This document shows positions 1 to 8,921 of a stretch of 64,000 nt of DNA, piece by piece; positions within the stretch are counted from its first letter, which is position 1, and each line of letters starts with the position of its first letter. The notes beneath the pieces were generated by a model. The model was not told the origin of the DNA, did no database searches, and saw nothing but the letters and a program-made list of their open reading frames with translations. Source of the stretch: Couchioplanes caeruleus. Lineage in GTDB: Bacteria; Actinomycetota; Actinomycetes; Mycobacteriales; Micromonosporaceae. Location of the stretch: positions 3,162,001 to 3,226,000 of the forward strand of contig NZ_RJKL01000001.1 in the NCBI RefSeq assembly GCF_003751945.1. Reading direction: 5' to 3'. The position numbers and the translations under genes are program-made.

Positions 1-271
1 GACGGGCCGCCTCGCGCACGGCGTCCGCCAGCGCGACGAGATCGTCCGTCGTGGGCGGCGGGGGCGCGAAGTCCCCGTCGTGTCGGACCAGTTCCCAGCC
101 ACGCGGCGCGGTGAGGCTGCGGGCGTGCGGTTCGCAGAGGTCGTACGTGTGCGGCTCGGCGAAAGCGGCCAGCGGGCCTACCACGGCCGTGGAGTCGCTG
201 TAGACGTAGGTCAGGGTGGCGACCGCCTGTCGGGGACAGCCGTTCCGGGAGCAGCGCCGTGGGGACCTCAC
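1..271 (-). CDS. DUF3499 family protein (C-terminus cut by window edge)
   Basis: The reverse strand reads from a GTG at 271 through the left edge with no stop, giving 90 residues. The start has a cysteine pair (CSRNGC), then VATLTYVYSDS and CEPHA, the pattern of actinobacterial DUF3499 proteins, which probably bind a metal through these Cys/His residues. Function is unknown. In mycobacteria this family sits beside the zincin-like gene, whiB2 and fbiA/fbiB (Rv3258c region), and the same neighbours are seen here. The 186-base gap to the divergent zincin-like gene must hold both promoters. The end of the gene lies outside the window. Confidence 0.8.
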   Translation of the reverse strand, partial: MRSPRRCSRNGCPRQAVATLTYVYSDSTAVVGPLAAFAEPHTYDLCEPHARSLTAPRGWELVRHDGDFAPPPPTTDDLVALADAVREAAR

Positions 272-457
272 GGCGGCACGTTATCTCTAAGCGCGCTCGC
301 ACGGGGCCGATGGTGCCGCGACACGCCGACCCACCATGCATCACGATTTCGACATGGCGCACCGACACGCCGTCCCAATGGGGCGAATTCCCGGTGACGA
401 AACGCGGCCGACACAGCCTGACCACGTACGACGCATTTCGCGGGCTAGGCTGGTCAC

Positions 458-943
458 GTGACCACCAGTCCCGACCGCCGCCGGGCCGGATCCGATCCCG
501 GCCGGTCCACGCGTACGCCCGGACCCGGCCGCCCCGCCCGCCGTGACCGGCACGGGCGCGGGCTCCGCGGTCGGCTCGTCCCCGCCACCGTGCCACTGGC
601 CCGGACCAAGGCGGAGATCTTCGACGATCTCGTGCTCGACACGGTCGAGAGCCTGGAGCGCCGGTACGCCAAGGAGCTGGCCGGCGTGGAGTTCGCGGTC
701 GAGGACGTCCCGCCGGATCTCAACGTCTACGACTCCGACGTGCTCGAGGACGGCGAGGTGCCACTGGCCCGCCTGCTGCCGGGCCGGCCCGGTCGTCAGG
801 AGCTACCGCCGCGGATCGTGCTCTACCGGCGGCCGCTGGAATTCCGCGCGATGGACCGCGAGGACCTCGCCGACCTCGTCCACGATGTGATCATCGAGCA
901 GGTCGCCAACCTGCTCGGCGTCGATCCCGACGAACTCTCGTAG
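458..943 (+). CDS. Zincin-like metallopeptidase family protein (DUF1025), active site apparently lost
   Basis: 161 residues from a GTG start. Residues 1-45 are Arg/Pro-rich and disordered; residues 50-160 match the small zincin-like family PF06262 that accompanies DUF3499 and whiB2 in actinobacteria. Active relatives carry HExxH followed by HxxG in the last helix. Here the equivalent helix, LVHDVIIEQVANLLGVD, aligns on its Gly so that HExxH becomes EQVAN. The metal ligands therefore look lost, and this may be a non-catalytic member. No good Shine-Dalgarno precedes the GTG, so the true start could be downstream near VPLARTKAEI. No partner or substrate is known. Confidence 0.75.
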   Translation: MTTSPDRRRAGSDPGRSTRTPGPGRPARRDRHGRGLRGRLVPATVPLARTKAEIFDDLVLDTVESLERRYAKELAGVEFAVEDVPPDLNVYDSDVLEDGEVPLARLLPGRPGRQELPPRIVLYRRPLEFRAMDREDLADLVHDVIIEQVANLLGVDPDELS

Positions 944-977
944 GACGGCCCCCCGGCGTCCGCGCGAGAGCCGGCGG

Positions 978-1235
978 TCACGCCACCCGGCGCTTGAGCT
1001 TGCGGCGCTCCCGCTCGGAGAGCCCGCCCCAGATGCCGAAGCGCTCGTCATGACCGAGGGCGTATTCGAGGCATTCCGCTTTGACGTCGCAGCGGCCGCA
1101 GATGCGCTTCGCCTCGCGCGTCGAGCCGCCCTTCTCCGGGAAAAATGCCTCTGGATCGGTCTGCGAGCACAGCGCCCGCTCCTGCCACTCGGGCGCGTCC
1201 CCGAGCAGGTCTACTCCTTCTACCTGCGCTTCCAT
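978..1235 (-). CDS. whiB: WhiB-family iron-sulfur transcriptional regulator, WhiB2/WhmD type
   Basis: 85 residues. I chose ATG 1235 because AAAGGAGG precedes it by about 8 bases; a longer open frame upstream is not protein-like. Four cysteines (C23, C46, C49, C55, pattern C-x22-C-x2-C-x5-C) bind the [4Fe-4S] cluster of this family. Then come the G-I-W-G-G turn (67-71) and a basic tail ERERRKLKRR for DNA contact. Length and sequence match Streptomyces WhiB and mycobacterial WhiB2, developmental and cell-division regulators that act with sigma A. The next gene on this strand, fbiC, ends 424 bases upstream, so whiB probably has its own promoter (1353-1382). Confidence 0.93.
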   Translation of the reverse strand: MEAQVEGVDLLGDAPEWQERALCSQTDPEAFFPEKGGSTREAKRICGRCDVKAECLEYALGHDERFGIWGGLSERERRKLKRRVA

Positions 1236-1659
1236 CGGCGTGCCTCCTTTTCCGCGCCGACAGTGATGCCGGCGCTGACCCCCCACGCACGCGGCGTGTT
1301 TCTTGCGGAAAACAGGCGATTCGCGGCGCTTCTTTCCCACAACCCCACCGAAATTACACGCGTGTAAGACGTGCGTCGTCAAGCCGAACCTGATAAATAG
1401 GCCCGTTTCCCCGAGGCGCCGACGCCGCCTCACGGTCCCGTTCCAGCCCTATCTCTCAGAGCCGCCGGAAGGTAACGCTCAGTCGGCGCGTCGCGTCCAA
1501 ATTACCCCAATTTGTAACCTTGCCGCCGACCAAGGCTGCGGATGGGTGCCGAAAACCGCGAGGGAGGGACGAGATCGAGCCCACATTGTCCGGATGCCGG
1601 CCGCCTGCGCCGGCGGCCTGCCGCCGGTCCGGGCTTCCCGGGCCGTGGTGGACACTGCG
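1236..1659. other. Intergenic region between fbiC end and whiB start
   Basis: 424 bases with no convincing gene. It holds the predicted whiB promoter and operator (1353-1382) and a second inverted repeat, CAAATT/AATTTG with a 5-base spacer (1498-1514), of unknown role. The stretch near 1350-1510 is richer in A/T than its surroundings. Long open frames crossing it are antisense shadows of fbiC. Confidence 0.5.
1353..1382 (-). promoter_or_regulatory. Predicted whiB promoter with overlapping palindromic operator
   Basis: On the reverse strand TTGACG (1377-1382) is followed after 18 bases by TGTAAT (1353-1358), close to the sigma A consensus. The -10 lies inside a perfect 14-bp palindrome TTACACGCGTGTAA (1354-1367). 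Transcription would start near 1346, giving a whiB leader of about 110 bases. A palindrome covering the -10 suggests repression by a dimeric regulator, but which one cannot be told from the sequence. Confidence 0.55.
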
Positions 1660-4176
1660 CTAGTGGCGACCGTAGACGGTCGTGCGCTGCACCGCGGGCC
1701 GCCCGGCCGCCGCGGCCAGCTCCTTCAGCTCCGTGACCGTCCGCGCCGAGCCGTGCTCCGAGCCCGCCATCCGGGAGATGGTCTCCTCCATCAGCGTCCC
1801 GCCGAGGTCGTTGCACCCGCCGTTGAGCATCGCGATCGTGCCCTCGTCGCCCAGCTTCACCCACGAGCACTGGATGTTGTCGATGCGCCCGTGCAGCAGG
1901 ATCCGAGCCATCGCGTGCACGGCCCTGTTCTCGCGCGGGGTCGGGCCCGGGCGGGCGATTCCCGCCAGGTAGATGGGCGCGTTCGTGTGGATGAACGGCA
2001 GGGCCACGAACTCGGTGAAGCCACCGGTGACGTCCTGCACTCCGGCCAGCACCCGGAAGTGACCCAGCCACTGGCGGGGGTGGTCGACGTGGCCGTACAT
2101 CATGGTGGAGCTGGAGCGGATGCCGACCTGGTGCGCCGTGGTCACCACGTCGACCCAGGTGGCGGCGGGCAGCTTGCCCTTGGTCAGCACCCAGCGCACG
2201 TCGTCGTCGAGGATCTCCGCCGCCGTGCCCGGGATCGTGTCGAGGCCGGCGTCGCGAAGCTCGATGAGCCAGTCCCGCACCGGCACGCCCGCCTTGGCCG
2301 CCCCGGTGACGATCTCCATCGGAGAGAACGCGTGGACGTGCATGCCTGGCACCCGCTGCTTCACCGCCCGCACCAGGTCCGCGTACGCGGTGATCGGCAT
2401 CTTGGGGTCGATGCCGCCCTGCATGCAGACCTCGGTGGCACCGTCGCGCCACGCCTCCTCGGCCCGGTCGGCGACCTGCTCGACCGACAGCCGGTACGCG
2501 TCCGCGTCCCGTTCGCGCTGGGCGAAGGCGCAGAACCGGCACCCGACGTAGCAGACGTTGGAGAAGTTGATGTTGCGGTTCACGACGTACGTGACGTCGT
2601 CGCCGTTGACCTCCCGGCGCAGGTCGTCGGCGATGCGGGCGAGCTCGTCCAGTGCGGACCCCTCGGCGTGGAACAGGGCCACCGCCTTGTCCTCGTGCTC
2701 CGGCAGCAACAACGCGGCAGGGGTCTCGGCGGCCAGCTTGAGACCGGCCAGCACGTCGCTCCCGATCCGCTCACCCGCGCCACGGGGAGAGGGAGCGGCG
2801 GAGATGTGGGACGCGACCTCGGCCCAGTCGCCGTAGACGGAGTCGAAGTCGCCGCGGCGGTCGCCCGTGCGGCCCTCGGTGTCGATCGTCGCGAAGAGAT
2901 CGGTGCGGCCCGACGCGTACGCCTCGTCCGGCTCCTGCCACGGCAGGCCGGACGGCATCGCGTCCTCCCGGGCGAGGCCGTCCGGGTCGGCGAGCGCGGC
3001 GACGTGGGCGGCGAGCCGCGGGTCGAGCCAGCCCTCGGTGCCCCGGCGCAGATACTCGGGGTAGATGGTCAGCCGCTCGCGCAGCGTGAAGCCGGACGCC
3101 GCCGACATCGCGCGGAGCAGCTCGATCTGCGGCCACGGACTTTCCGGGTTGACATGGTCGGGGGTGACCGGCGAGACGCCACCCCAGTCGTCGATGCCGG
3201 CGCGCAGCAGCAGGTCGTACTCGCCGGCGATGAGGTTGGGCGGCGCCTGGAGGCGGGCGCGCGGACCCATGATGACGCGGGCCACCGCCACGGTCGCGGC
3301 GAGCTCGCGCAGCTCGGCGTCCGGCATGCCGCGCATCGCCGTGTCCGGCTTGGCGCGGAAGTTCTGGATGATGACTTCCTGGATGTGGCCGTACTCGCGG
3401 GCGGTGCGGCGCATCGCGAAGATGGCGTCGGCGCGCTCGGCCCGGGTCTCACCGATGCCGATCAGGATGCCGGTGGTGAACGGCACGCCGACCCGGCCGG
3501 CGTCGTCGAGCACGCGCAGGCGCACCGCCGGCTCCTTGTCCGGCGAGCCGAAGTGCGGGCCACCGGGCTCGGACCAGAGCCGCGTCGCCGTCGTCTCCAG
3601 CATCATCCCCATGCTGGGCGCGACCGGCTTGAGCCGCTGCAGGTCGGCCCAGCCGAGCACGCCCGGGTTGAGGTGCGGCAGCAGGCCGGTCTCCTCGAGC
3701 ACGGCGATGGCGCAGGAGCGGACGTAGTCCAGGGTCGAGTCGTAGCCGCGCTCGTCGAGCCACTTGCGGGCCGCGGGCCAGCGGTCCTCGGGCCGGTCCC
3801 CCAGCGTGAAGAGCGCCTCCTTGCAGCCCTGCGCGGCGCCCTCCCGGGCGATGGCCAGCACCTCGTCACGCTCGAGGAAGGCCGCGGGCAGCCGGTGCGG
3901 CACCGTCGCGAAGGTGCAGTAGTGGCACCGGTCCCGGCACAGGCGGGTCAGCGGGACGAAGACCTTCTTCGAGTACGTGACCACGCCCGGGCGCCCGGCC
4001 TCCCGCAGCCCCGCGTCCCGCACGCCACCCGCGATCGTCAGCAGGTCGTCGAGCAGGGCACCCTCCGCCGCGAGCAGGGCCGTCGCCTCGTCGGCGTCGA
4101 TCGCCTTGCCGTCGGCGGCACGCTTGAGCGCGCGGCGGATGCTGGCTTCGGTCGGCGGGATGTCCACTGCTACCAC
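1660..4176 (-). CDS. fbiC: FO synthase, fused CofG-CofH radical SAM enzyme (F420 biosynthesis)
   Basis: 838 residues, the usual length of actinobacterial FbiC. It makes the deazaflavin FO from tyrosine and the pyrimidine 5-amino-6-ribitylamino-uracil. Two radical SAM domains are visible. The CofG half has CRDRCHYC (C80, C84, C87), and the CofH half has CYVGCRFC (C542, C546, C549), each binding a [4Fe-4S] cluster. A linker of about 60 residues around 400-470 separates them. The GTG start at 4176 has only a weak ribosome site. In mycobacteria fbiC is unlinked to fbiA/fbiB; here it is about 1.1 kb from them on the opposite strand, making a compact F420 locus. Confidence 0.96.
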   Translation of the reverse strand: MVAVDIPPTEASIRRALKRAADGKAIDADEATALLAAEGALLDDLLTIAGGVRDAGLREAGRPGVVTYSKKVFVPLTRLCRDRCHYCTFATVPHRLPAAFLERDEVLAIAREGAAQGCKEALFTLGDRPEDRWPAARKWLDERGYDSTLDYVRSCAIAVLEETGLLPHLNPGVLGWADLQRLKPVAPSMGMMLETTATRLWSEPGGPHFGSPDKEPAVRLRVLDDAGRVGVPFTTGILIGIGETRAERADAIFAMRRTAREYGHIQEVIIQNFRAKPDTAMRGMPDAELRELAATVAVARVIMGPRARLQAPPNLIAGEYDLLLRAGIDDWGGVSPVTPDHVNPESPWPQIELLRAMSAASGFTLRERLTIYPEYLRRGTEGWLDPRLAAHVAALADPDGLAREDAMPSGLPWQEPDEAYASGRTDLFATIDTEGRTGDRRGDFDSVYGDWAEVASHISAAPSPRGAGERIGSDVLAGLKLAAETPAALLLPEHEDKAVALFHAEGSALDELARIADDLRREVNGDDVTYVVNRNINFSNVCYVGCRFCAFAQRERDADAYRLSVEQVADRAEEAWRDGATEVCMQGGIDPKMPITAYADLVRAVKQRVPGMHVHAFSPMEIVTGAAKAGVPVRDWLIELRDAGLDTIPGTAAEILDDDVRWVLTKGKLPAATWVDVVTTAHQVGIRSSSTMMYGHVDHPRQWLGHFRVLAGVQDVTGGFTEFVALPFIHTNAPIYLAGIARPGPTPRENRAVHAMARILLHGRIDNIQCSWVKLGDEGTIAMLNGGCNDLGGTLMEETISRMAGSEHGSARTVTELKELAAAAGRPAVQRTTVYGRH

Positions 4177-4241
4177 CCGTGCAGCCTAGGCCGGAACGAG
4201 GTCGACTGTCCCGGAGGAGACAGTGGTCTGGAACACGCTGC

Positions 4242-5147
4242 TCATGGGGTGCGGTTCGGGTCCTCGCCGACGATCTGGGTGCGGTCGTCGGCGGTGTCGC
4301 GCGCCGCAATGGTCTGCGTCGGGTCGGAGAGGCCAGGCCCGGGCTGCGCCGGCGGCGCAGAAGCCGGCGGCGCAGAAGCCGGCGGCGCAGAAGCCGGCGG
4401 CGCGGACGAGCCGGGCGCAGGCTGGGCCTGCGGATGCGCGGCGGTCGGCTGACCCCACCCTGACGGCTGGCCCCAGGCCTGCTGCTGGGCCCCCGGGTAA
4501 GGCTGACCCGGCTGGGGCTGACCCGGGTACGGCTGACCGGGGTAAGGCTGGCCCGGGTGAGGCTGGCCCGGGTGCGGCTGGCCGGGCGGAGCGAAACCGG
4601 GCTGCGGCTGCTGACCCCACTGTTGTGGGGGCTGGCCGTACATTCCGGGCTGCGGTGCGGGCTTCGGCGTGTGGAAGAGCGCGCGCCAGATCGAGAAGAC
4701 CGCGTACGCCGCCACCGCGAAGACGGCGAGCCACGCCACCCGTACCAGCAGCTCCTCGAAGGCCACCCGCACGCTGAAGCCGGCGAGCTTGACGATGGCG
4801 ATCAGGAAACCGAAGAGGACCGCGAAGAACGCGGCCACCGCATATTCCACGAGCGCCACGACGGTGATCAGCCGCGCGTTGCGGTGCCGGGGCGTGACCA
4901 GGGTCGCCAGCAGCACCGCCGCCAGTGGCAGCAGGATCGTCTCGACGTTGATGTAGCTGTAGAAGCTGTTCTGGGCCCGGGTGAGGAAGTCCTGTCCCAC
5001 GCCGGACGGGACCAACCGGATGATCGCCACGAAGAGCCACACGGCGGGCGCGGCGACGAGGGCGTAGGCGGCCAGGTCGCGCAGCGGCCGGAGCACCGGC
5101 AGGACCGGGCGGGCCGGCTCGGGCTGCGGCGGCGGGGTGCTGGTCAC
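4242..5147 (-). CDS. Four-helix membrane protein with Pro/Gln-rich repeats and Thr-Gln motifs in its tail
   Basis: 301 residues from GTG 5147, which AGGAGA precedes; a longer open frame upstream is Arg-rich and unlikely. Residues 25-175 hold about four hydrophobic helices. The cytoplasmic tail is low complexity: tandem PGQPHPGQPYPG units (about 210-245), then SAPPA repeats (about 275-292). It ends with two Thr-Gln sites, SDPTQTIA and DDRTQIVG. Such [DE]-x-T-Q-x-[IV] sites resemble those phosphorylated by actinobacterial Ser/Thr kinases and read by FHA domains (inference). A similar tail occurs on the unrelated protein at 13452. Function unknown; divergent from fbiA with a 113-base gap. Confidence 0.7.
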   Translation of the reverse strand: MTSTPPPQPEPARPVLPVLRPLRDLAAYALVAAPAVWLFVAIIRLVPSGVGQDFLTRAQNSFYSYINVETILLPLAAVLLATLVTPRHRNARLITVVALVEYAVAAFFAVLFGFLIAIVKLAGFSVRVAFEELLVRVAWLAVFAVAAYAVFSIWRALFHTPKPAPQPGMYGQPPQQWGQQPQPGFAPPGQPHPGQPHPGQPYPGQPYPGQPQPGQPYPGAQQQAWGQPSGWGQPTAAHPQAQPAPGSSAPPASAPPASAPPASAPPAQPGPGLSDPTQTIAARDTADDRTQIVGEDPNRTP

Positions 5148-5260
5148 AGCGGCTCTCCTCACAGGGGATCGGGGCAGTCGGCTCAGCGTAGACCCGAAAC
5201 GCAGATCACACCCGCGACCCGGGCGCCGCGGATCGGTGCACCGTACGCGAGGATGGTCGG

Positions 5261-6217
5261 ATGCGGATCGTGGTCCTGACCGGGGGGATCGGCGGCGCCC
5301 GGTTCCTGAGGGGCGTGCGCGCACACGCGCAGGCCATCGGCGCCGAGGTCACGGCGGTGGTGAATGTGGGCGACGACGTGCGCCTGCACGGCCTGCAGAT
5401 CTGCCCCGACCTCGACAGCGTCATGTACACGCTGGGCGGCGCGGCCGACCCCGAGCGCGGCTGGGGGCGGGTCGGCGAGAGCTGGGTGATCAAGGAGGAG
5501 CTGGCGAAGTACGGCGCCGAGCCGGGCTGGTTCGGCCTCGGCGACAAGGACGTCGCCACGCACCTCGTGCGGACCACCATGCTCAACGCCGGCTACCCGC
5601 TCTCCCAGGTGACCGCCGCGCTCTGCGACCGGTGGCAGCCGGGGATCACGCTGCTGCCCGCGACCGACGACCGGCTCGAGACCCATGTGGTCGTCGACGT
5701 CGACGGCGAGCGCAAGGCGATCCACTTCCAGGAGTGGTGGGTCCGCCACCGCGGGAACGTGCCGACGCACCGGTTCGTCTTCGTCGGCGCGGAGGCCGCG
5801 ACACCCGCCGCCGGGGTGGTGGAGGCCATCGCGGGCGCCGATGTGGTGCTCGTGGCGCCGTCCAACCCCGTGGTGTCGATCGCGCCGATTCTGGCCGTAC
5901 CCACGCTGAAGGAGGCCGTGGTGGACGGCCCGGCGCCGGTCGTCGGGGTGTCGCCGATCATCGGTGGCGCGCCGGTGCGGGGCATGGCCGACCGCTGCCT
6001 CGCCACGCTCGGCGTCGAGGTCAGCGCGGCCGGGGTGGGCGGCCTCTACGGCGCCCGGTCGGCGCAGGGCCTGCTCGACGGCTGGCTGGTGGACACGGCC
6101 GACGCCGGCGCCGAGGTGCCCGGTGTCCGCACGCGGGCGGTGCCGCTGTGGATGACGGACGAGGAGGCGACGACGGCGATGGTCGCTGCCGCTGTGGAGC
6201 TGGCAGGGTTGTCATGA
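5261..6217 (+). CDS. fbiA: 2-phospho-L-lactate transferase CofD/FbiA
   Basis: 318 residues. It transfers the phospholactyl (or phosphoenolpyruvyl) group from its GDP-linked donor to FO, giving F420-0 or its dehydro form. The N-terminal LTGGIGGARFLRG nucleotide loop and the following NVGDDVRLHGLQICPDLDS segment, which contains metal- and FO-binding residues, are typical of CofD. The stop overlaps the start of fbiB as ATGA, so the two are translationally coupled. The donor-making enzyme FbiD/CofC is not in this window. Confidence 0.95.
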   Translation: MRIVVLTGGIGGARFLRGVRAHAQAIGAEVTAVVNVGDDVRLHGLQICPDLDSVMYTLGGAADPERGWGRVGESWVIKEELAKYGAEPGWFGLGDKDVATHLVRTTMLNAGYPLSQVTAALCDRWQPGITLLPATDDRLETHVVVDVDGERKAIHFQEWWVRHRGNVPTHRFVFVGAEAATPAAGVVEAIAGADVVLVAPSNPVVSIAPILAVPTLKEAVVDGPAPVVGVSPIIGGAPVRGMADRCLATLGVEVSAAGVGGLYGARSAQGLLDGWLVDTADAGAEVPGVRTRAVPLWMTDEEATTAMVAAAVELAGLS

Positions 6218-7230
6218 TGGATGGCCTGGAGATTCTGCCGGTGCGCGGCATCGGCGACGTGACGGCCGGGGACGACCTGGCCGAGCTGATCACCCGCGCC
6301 GCGCCCTGGCTGCGCGACGGCGACGTGCTCGTGGTGACCAGCAAGATCGTTTCCAAGGCGGAGGGCCGGCTGGTCGAGGTTCCCGCGGACGGGCCGGAAC
6401 GCGAGGCCGCCCGCGCCGAGGTACTGGCGTCGGAGACCCGGCGTGTGGTGGCCCGGCGCGGCCCGACCGCGATCGTGCAGACCCACCACGGCTTCGTGAT
6501 GGCGGCGGCCGGGATCGACGCGTCCAACGTCGACAAGACCCATCTCGTGCTGCTGCCGGAGTCGCCGGACGAATCGGCCCGGCGGCTGCGCGCGGCGTGC
6601 GCGGCGCGCGGGGTGCGGGTGGGGGTCATCGTCTCGGACACCATGGGCCGGGCCTGGCGCAACGGGCTCACCGACGTCGCGCTCGGCGCCGCGGGGATCG
6701 AGCCGTTCCGCGACCATCGCGGCGAGATCGACCCGTACGGCAACGAGCTGCAGCTCACCGAGATGGCGGTGATCGACGAGCTCGCGGCCGCCGGCGAGCT
6801 GGTGAAGGGCAAGTGCGACCAGGTGCCGGTCGCCGTCGTGCGCGGCTACCCGGGCGCCGGCGCGGCGGAGACCCCGGGCGCGGTCGTTCTGCTGCGCGAC
6901 GCGGCCAGCGACATGTTCTCTCTGGGTACGGCCGAAGCACACGCCGAAGGGCTCCGCACGGCCGCCACCCTCCCGCAGACCGCGACGGACGCTCCGGCGG
7001 ACGCCGAGGCGGTGCGGCGGGCGATCACCACGGCCGGCCTCGACGGCTCGGTGGCCGTGCCGTCGCCGCAGACCCTGCGCTGCACCGCCACGGACACCAC
7101 GCCGGCCGGGCTGATGCGGTTCGGCGCGGACGTGCACCGGCTCCGCTCGGCGCTGGCGGCCGAGGGGCTCGCGTCCGCGGTGGCCTACGACGAGACCGGC
7201 GCCACCGTCGCCGTCTCGGCGGCGCAGTGA
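6214..7230 (+). CDS. fbiB: Coenzyme F420-0:L-glutamate ligase, short FbiB lacking the nitroreductase domain
   Basis: 338 residues from ATG 6214 (an in-frame ATG follows at 6217). Residues 1-245 form the CofE ligase domain that adds gamma-linked glutamates to F420-0: VVTSKIVSKAEGR, the conserved SDTMGRAWRNG and the PYGNELQ segment are all visible. Mycobacterial FbiB is about 448 residues and has a C-terminal FMN-binding nitroreductase-like domain that reduces dehydro-F420-0. Here only about 90 residues follow the ligase domain, too few for it. The reduction must be done elsewhere or is not needed. Its stop overlaps the start of the Nudix gene as GTGA. Confidence 0.93.
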   Translation: MMDGLEILPVRGIGDVTAGDDLAELITRAAPWLRDGDVLVVTSKIVSKAEGRLVEVPADGPEREAARAEVLASETRRVVARRGPTAIVQTHHGFVMAAAGIDASNVDKTHLVLLPESPDESARRLRAACAARGVRVGVIVSDTMGRAWRNGLTDVALGAAGIEPFRDHRGEIDPYGNELQLTEMAVIDELAAAGELVKGKCDQVPVAVVRGYPGAGAAETPGAVVLLRDAASDMFSLGTAEAHAEGLRTAATLPQTATDAPADAEAVRRAITTAGLDGSVAVPSPQTLRCTATDTTPAGLMRFGADVHRLRSALAAEGLASAVAYDETGATVAVSAAQ

Positions 7231-7796
7231 GCCTCTACGACGACGCCCACGGCGTCCTCACCGGCTGGCGGGCCACCTCGCCGCCCGCCGACGCCGCCCG
7301 CGCCCGCACGATCGACCTGCTCGGCGCCGGCCCGGTCGCGATGACCCGGGCACATCGGCCTGGGCACGTCACCGCCAGCACGCTCATCGTCGACGAGCGC
7401 CGCCGCGTGCTGCTCTGCCTGCACGGCCGGCTCGGCCTGTGGATGCAGGTGGGCGGGCACTGTGAGCCGGGCGATGCCTCACTGGCGGCGGCCGCGCTGC
7501 GCGAGGCGACCGAGGAGTCCGGGATCGCGGGCCTGCGTCTCGACCCGGAACCGATCGACGTCGAGGTGCACGCCGTGCGCTGCGCCCCGGCCGACGGGCG
7601 TCCGGCCGAGGCGTCCTGGCATCACGACGTCCGCTTCCTCGCGGTCTGCCCGCCGGGAGCCGTCGAGCAGGTCAGCGACGAGTCGGCGGAGCTGGGCTGG
7701 TTCGCCCCGGACGAGCTGCCGTCCCCGCTGGCGGACGGGGTCGTGCAACAGCTCGCCCCCGCCTTCGCCAGGCTGGATGACATCCGTCAGATGTAG
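7227..7796 (+). CDS. Nudix hydrolase
   Basis: 189 residues from a GTG that overlaps the fbiB stop by 3 bases, the third gene of a coupled fbiA-fbiB-Nudix operon. The Nudix signature GGHCEPGD...LREATEESGI lies near residues 75-100; the acidic residue before the helix is Asp and the spacing is one longer than the textbook motif, as in a common actinobacterial subgroup. Family members cleave nucleoside diphosphates linked to another group; the substrate is unknown. Operon position suggests housekeeping linked to F420 metabolism (inference). Its 3' end overlaps the convergent manC gene by 10 bases. Confidence 0.87.
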   Translation: MSLYDDAHGVLTGWRATSPPADAARARTIDLLGAGPVAMTRAHRPGHVTASTLIVDERRRVLLCLHGRLGLWMQVGGHCEPGDASLAAAALREATEESGIAGLRLDPEPIDVEVHAVRCAPADGRPAEASWHHDVRFLAVCPPGAVEQVSDESAELGWFAPDELPSPLADGVVQQLAPAFARLDDIRQM

Positions 7797-8899
7797 CTGA
7801 CCTCGCCCTTCTCTTTGAGGTCGTCGACGATCGTCTTGACCTCCTGGGCGCGGTCGCGCGGGCAGACCAGGACGGCGTCCGGGGTGTCGACCACGATCAG
7901 GTCGCGAACCCCGAGCACCGCGACCAGGCGGCCCGAGTTGGGGACCACCACGAGGTTCTCGGCCTCCCGCAGGATCACGCCCGGCTTCGCCAGCGCGCCC
8001 TGGCCGACGATCACGTTGCCCGCGTGGTCGGAGGCGAGCACCTCGCCGAGGGTGTGGAAGTCGCCGACGTCGTTCCAGCCGAAGTCGCCGGGGACCGTGC
8101 CGACCCGGCCGACCGCCGACGCACCCTCCATCACCGCGTAGTCGACCGAGATGCGCGGCAGGGTCGGCCACACCTCGCCGAGCACCTCCTCGCGGGCCGG
8201 GGAGTCCCAGGCCTGGGCGATCCGGGAGATGCCCGCGTGCAACTGCGGCTGCTGCCGGGCGAGCTCCGTGAGGAACACGTCGACGCGCCACACGAACATG
8301 CCCGCGTTCCACAGGTAGTTCCCGGAATTGACGTAGCCCTCGGCCACCTCGTACGACGGCTTCTCCTTGAACTCCTCGACCGCGAGGACGCCGTCGCCGA
8401 CCGGGCCGCCGCACTGGACGTAGCCGTACCCGGTCTCGGGGCGCGTCGGCGTGATGCCGAGCGTCATCAGCAGGCCCTGCCGGGCGCCGGACATCGCCTT
8501 CTCGATCACCGCGACGAAGCGCTCGCCGTCGGCGATCAGGTGGTCGGCCGCGAAGGCGCCCATCACGGCCTCCGGGTCGCGGCGGGCGATCACGGCCGCG
8601 GCCAGGGCGATGGCCGCGCACGAGTCGCGCGGGGAGGGCTCGACGAGGATGTTCTCCTCCGGTACGGCGGTGAGCTGGCGTGACACTGCCGCCGCGTGGG
8701 CCACACCCGTCACGACATACACCTGGGCGTGGTCGGTCAGGGGCAGCAGGCGTTCCACGGTCGCCTGCAGCAGCGAGGCCTCGGTGCCGGTCAGTGGATG
8801 CAGAAACTTCGGGTGACCGGCGCGCGACAGCGGCCATAGGCGGGTTCCACTGCCACCTGCGGGAATGACGGCGTACAGCCCGCCCGAATTCTCACTCAT
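7787..8899 (-). CDS. manC: Mannose-1-phosphate guanylyltransferase
   Basis: 370 residues from ATG 8899 (a GTG two codons upstream at 8905 is also possible). The N-terminal nucleotidyltransferase signature AVIPAGGSGTRLWPLSR, then GHPKFLHPL, the FAADHLI metal site and EFKEKP identify a GDP-mannose pyrophosphorylase making GDP-mannose from GTP and mannose 1-phosphate. It lacks the phosphomannose isomerase half of bifunctional ManC/AlgA proteins. The upstream glycosyltransferase ends 22 bases before it, so the two form an operon in which this enzyme probably supplies the sugar donor. No Shine-Dalgarno is clear. Confidence 0.92.
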   Translation of the reverse strand: MSENSGGLYAVIPAGGSGTRLWPLSRAGHPKFLHPLTGTEASLLQATVERLLPLTDHAQVYVVTGVAHAAAVSRQLTAVPEENILVEPSPRDSCAAIALAAAVIARRDPEAVMGAFAADHLIADGERFVAVIEKAMSGARQGLLMTLGITPTRPETGYGYVQCGGPVGDGVLAVEEFKEKPSYEVAEGYVNSGNYLWNAGMFVWRVDVFLTELARQQPQLHAGISRIAQAWDSPAREEVLGEVWPTLPRISVDYAVMEGASAVGRVGTVPGDFGWNDVGDFHTLGEVLASDHAGNVIVGQGALAKPGVILREAENLVVVPNSGRLVAVLGVRDLIVVDTPDAVLVCPRDRAQEVKTIVDDLKEKGEVSYI

Positions 8900-8921
8900 G
8901 CGCACGCATTGTAACGAATGG

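Noticed and set aside
1303-4452. Long rightward open frame of over 1000 codons
   Set aside because: It lies antisense to fbiC and its neighbours. Its protein is rich in Arg, His, Gly and Val as expected from the complement of high-GC codons, and fbiC has clear radical SAM motifs.
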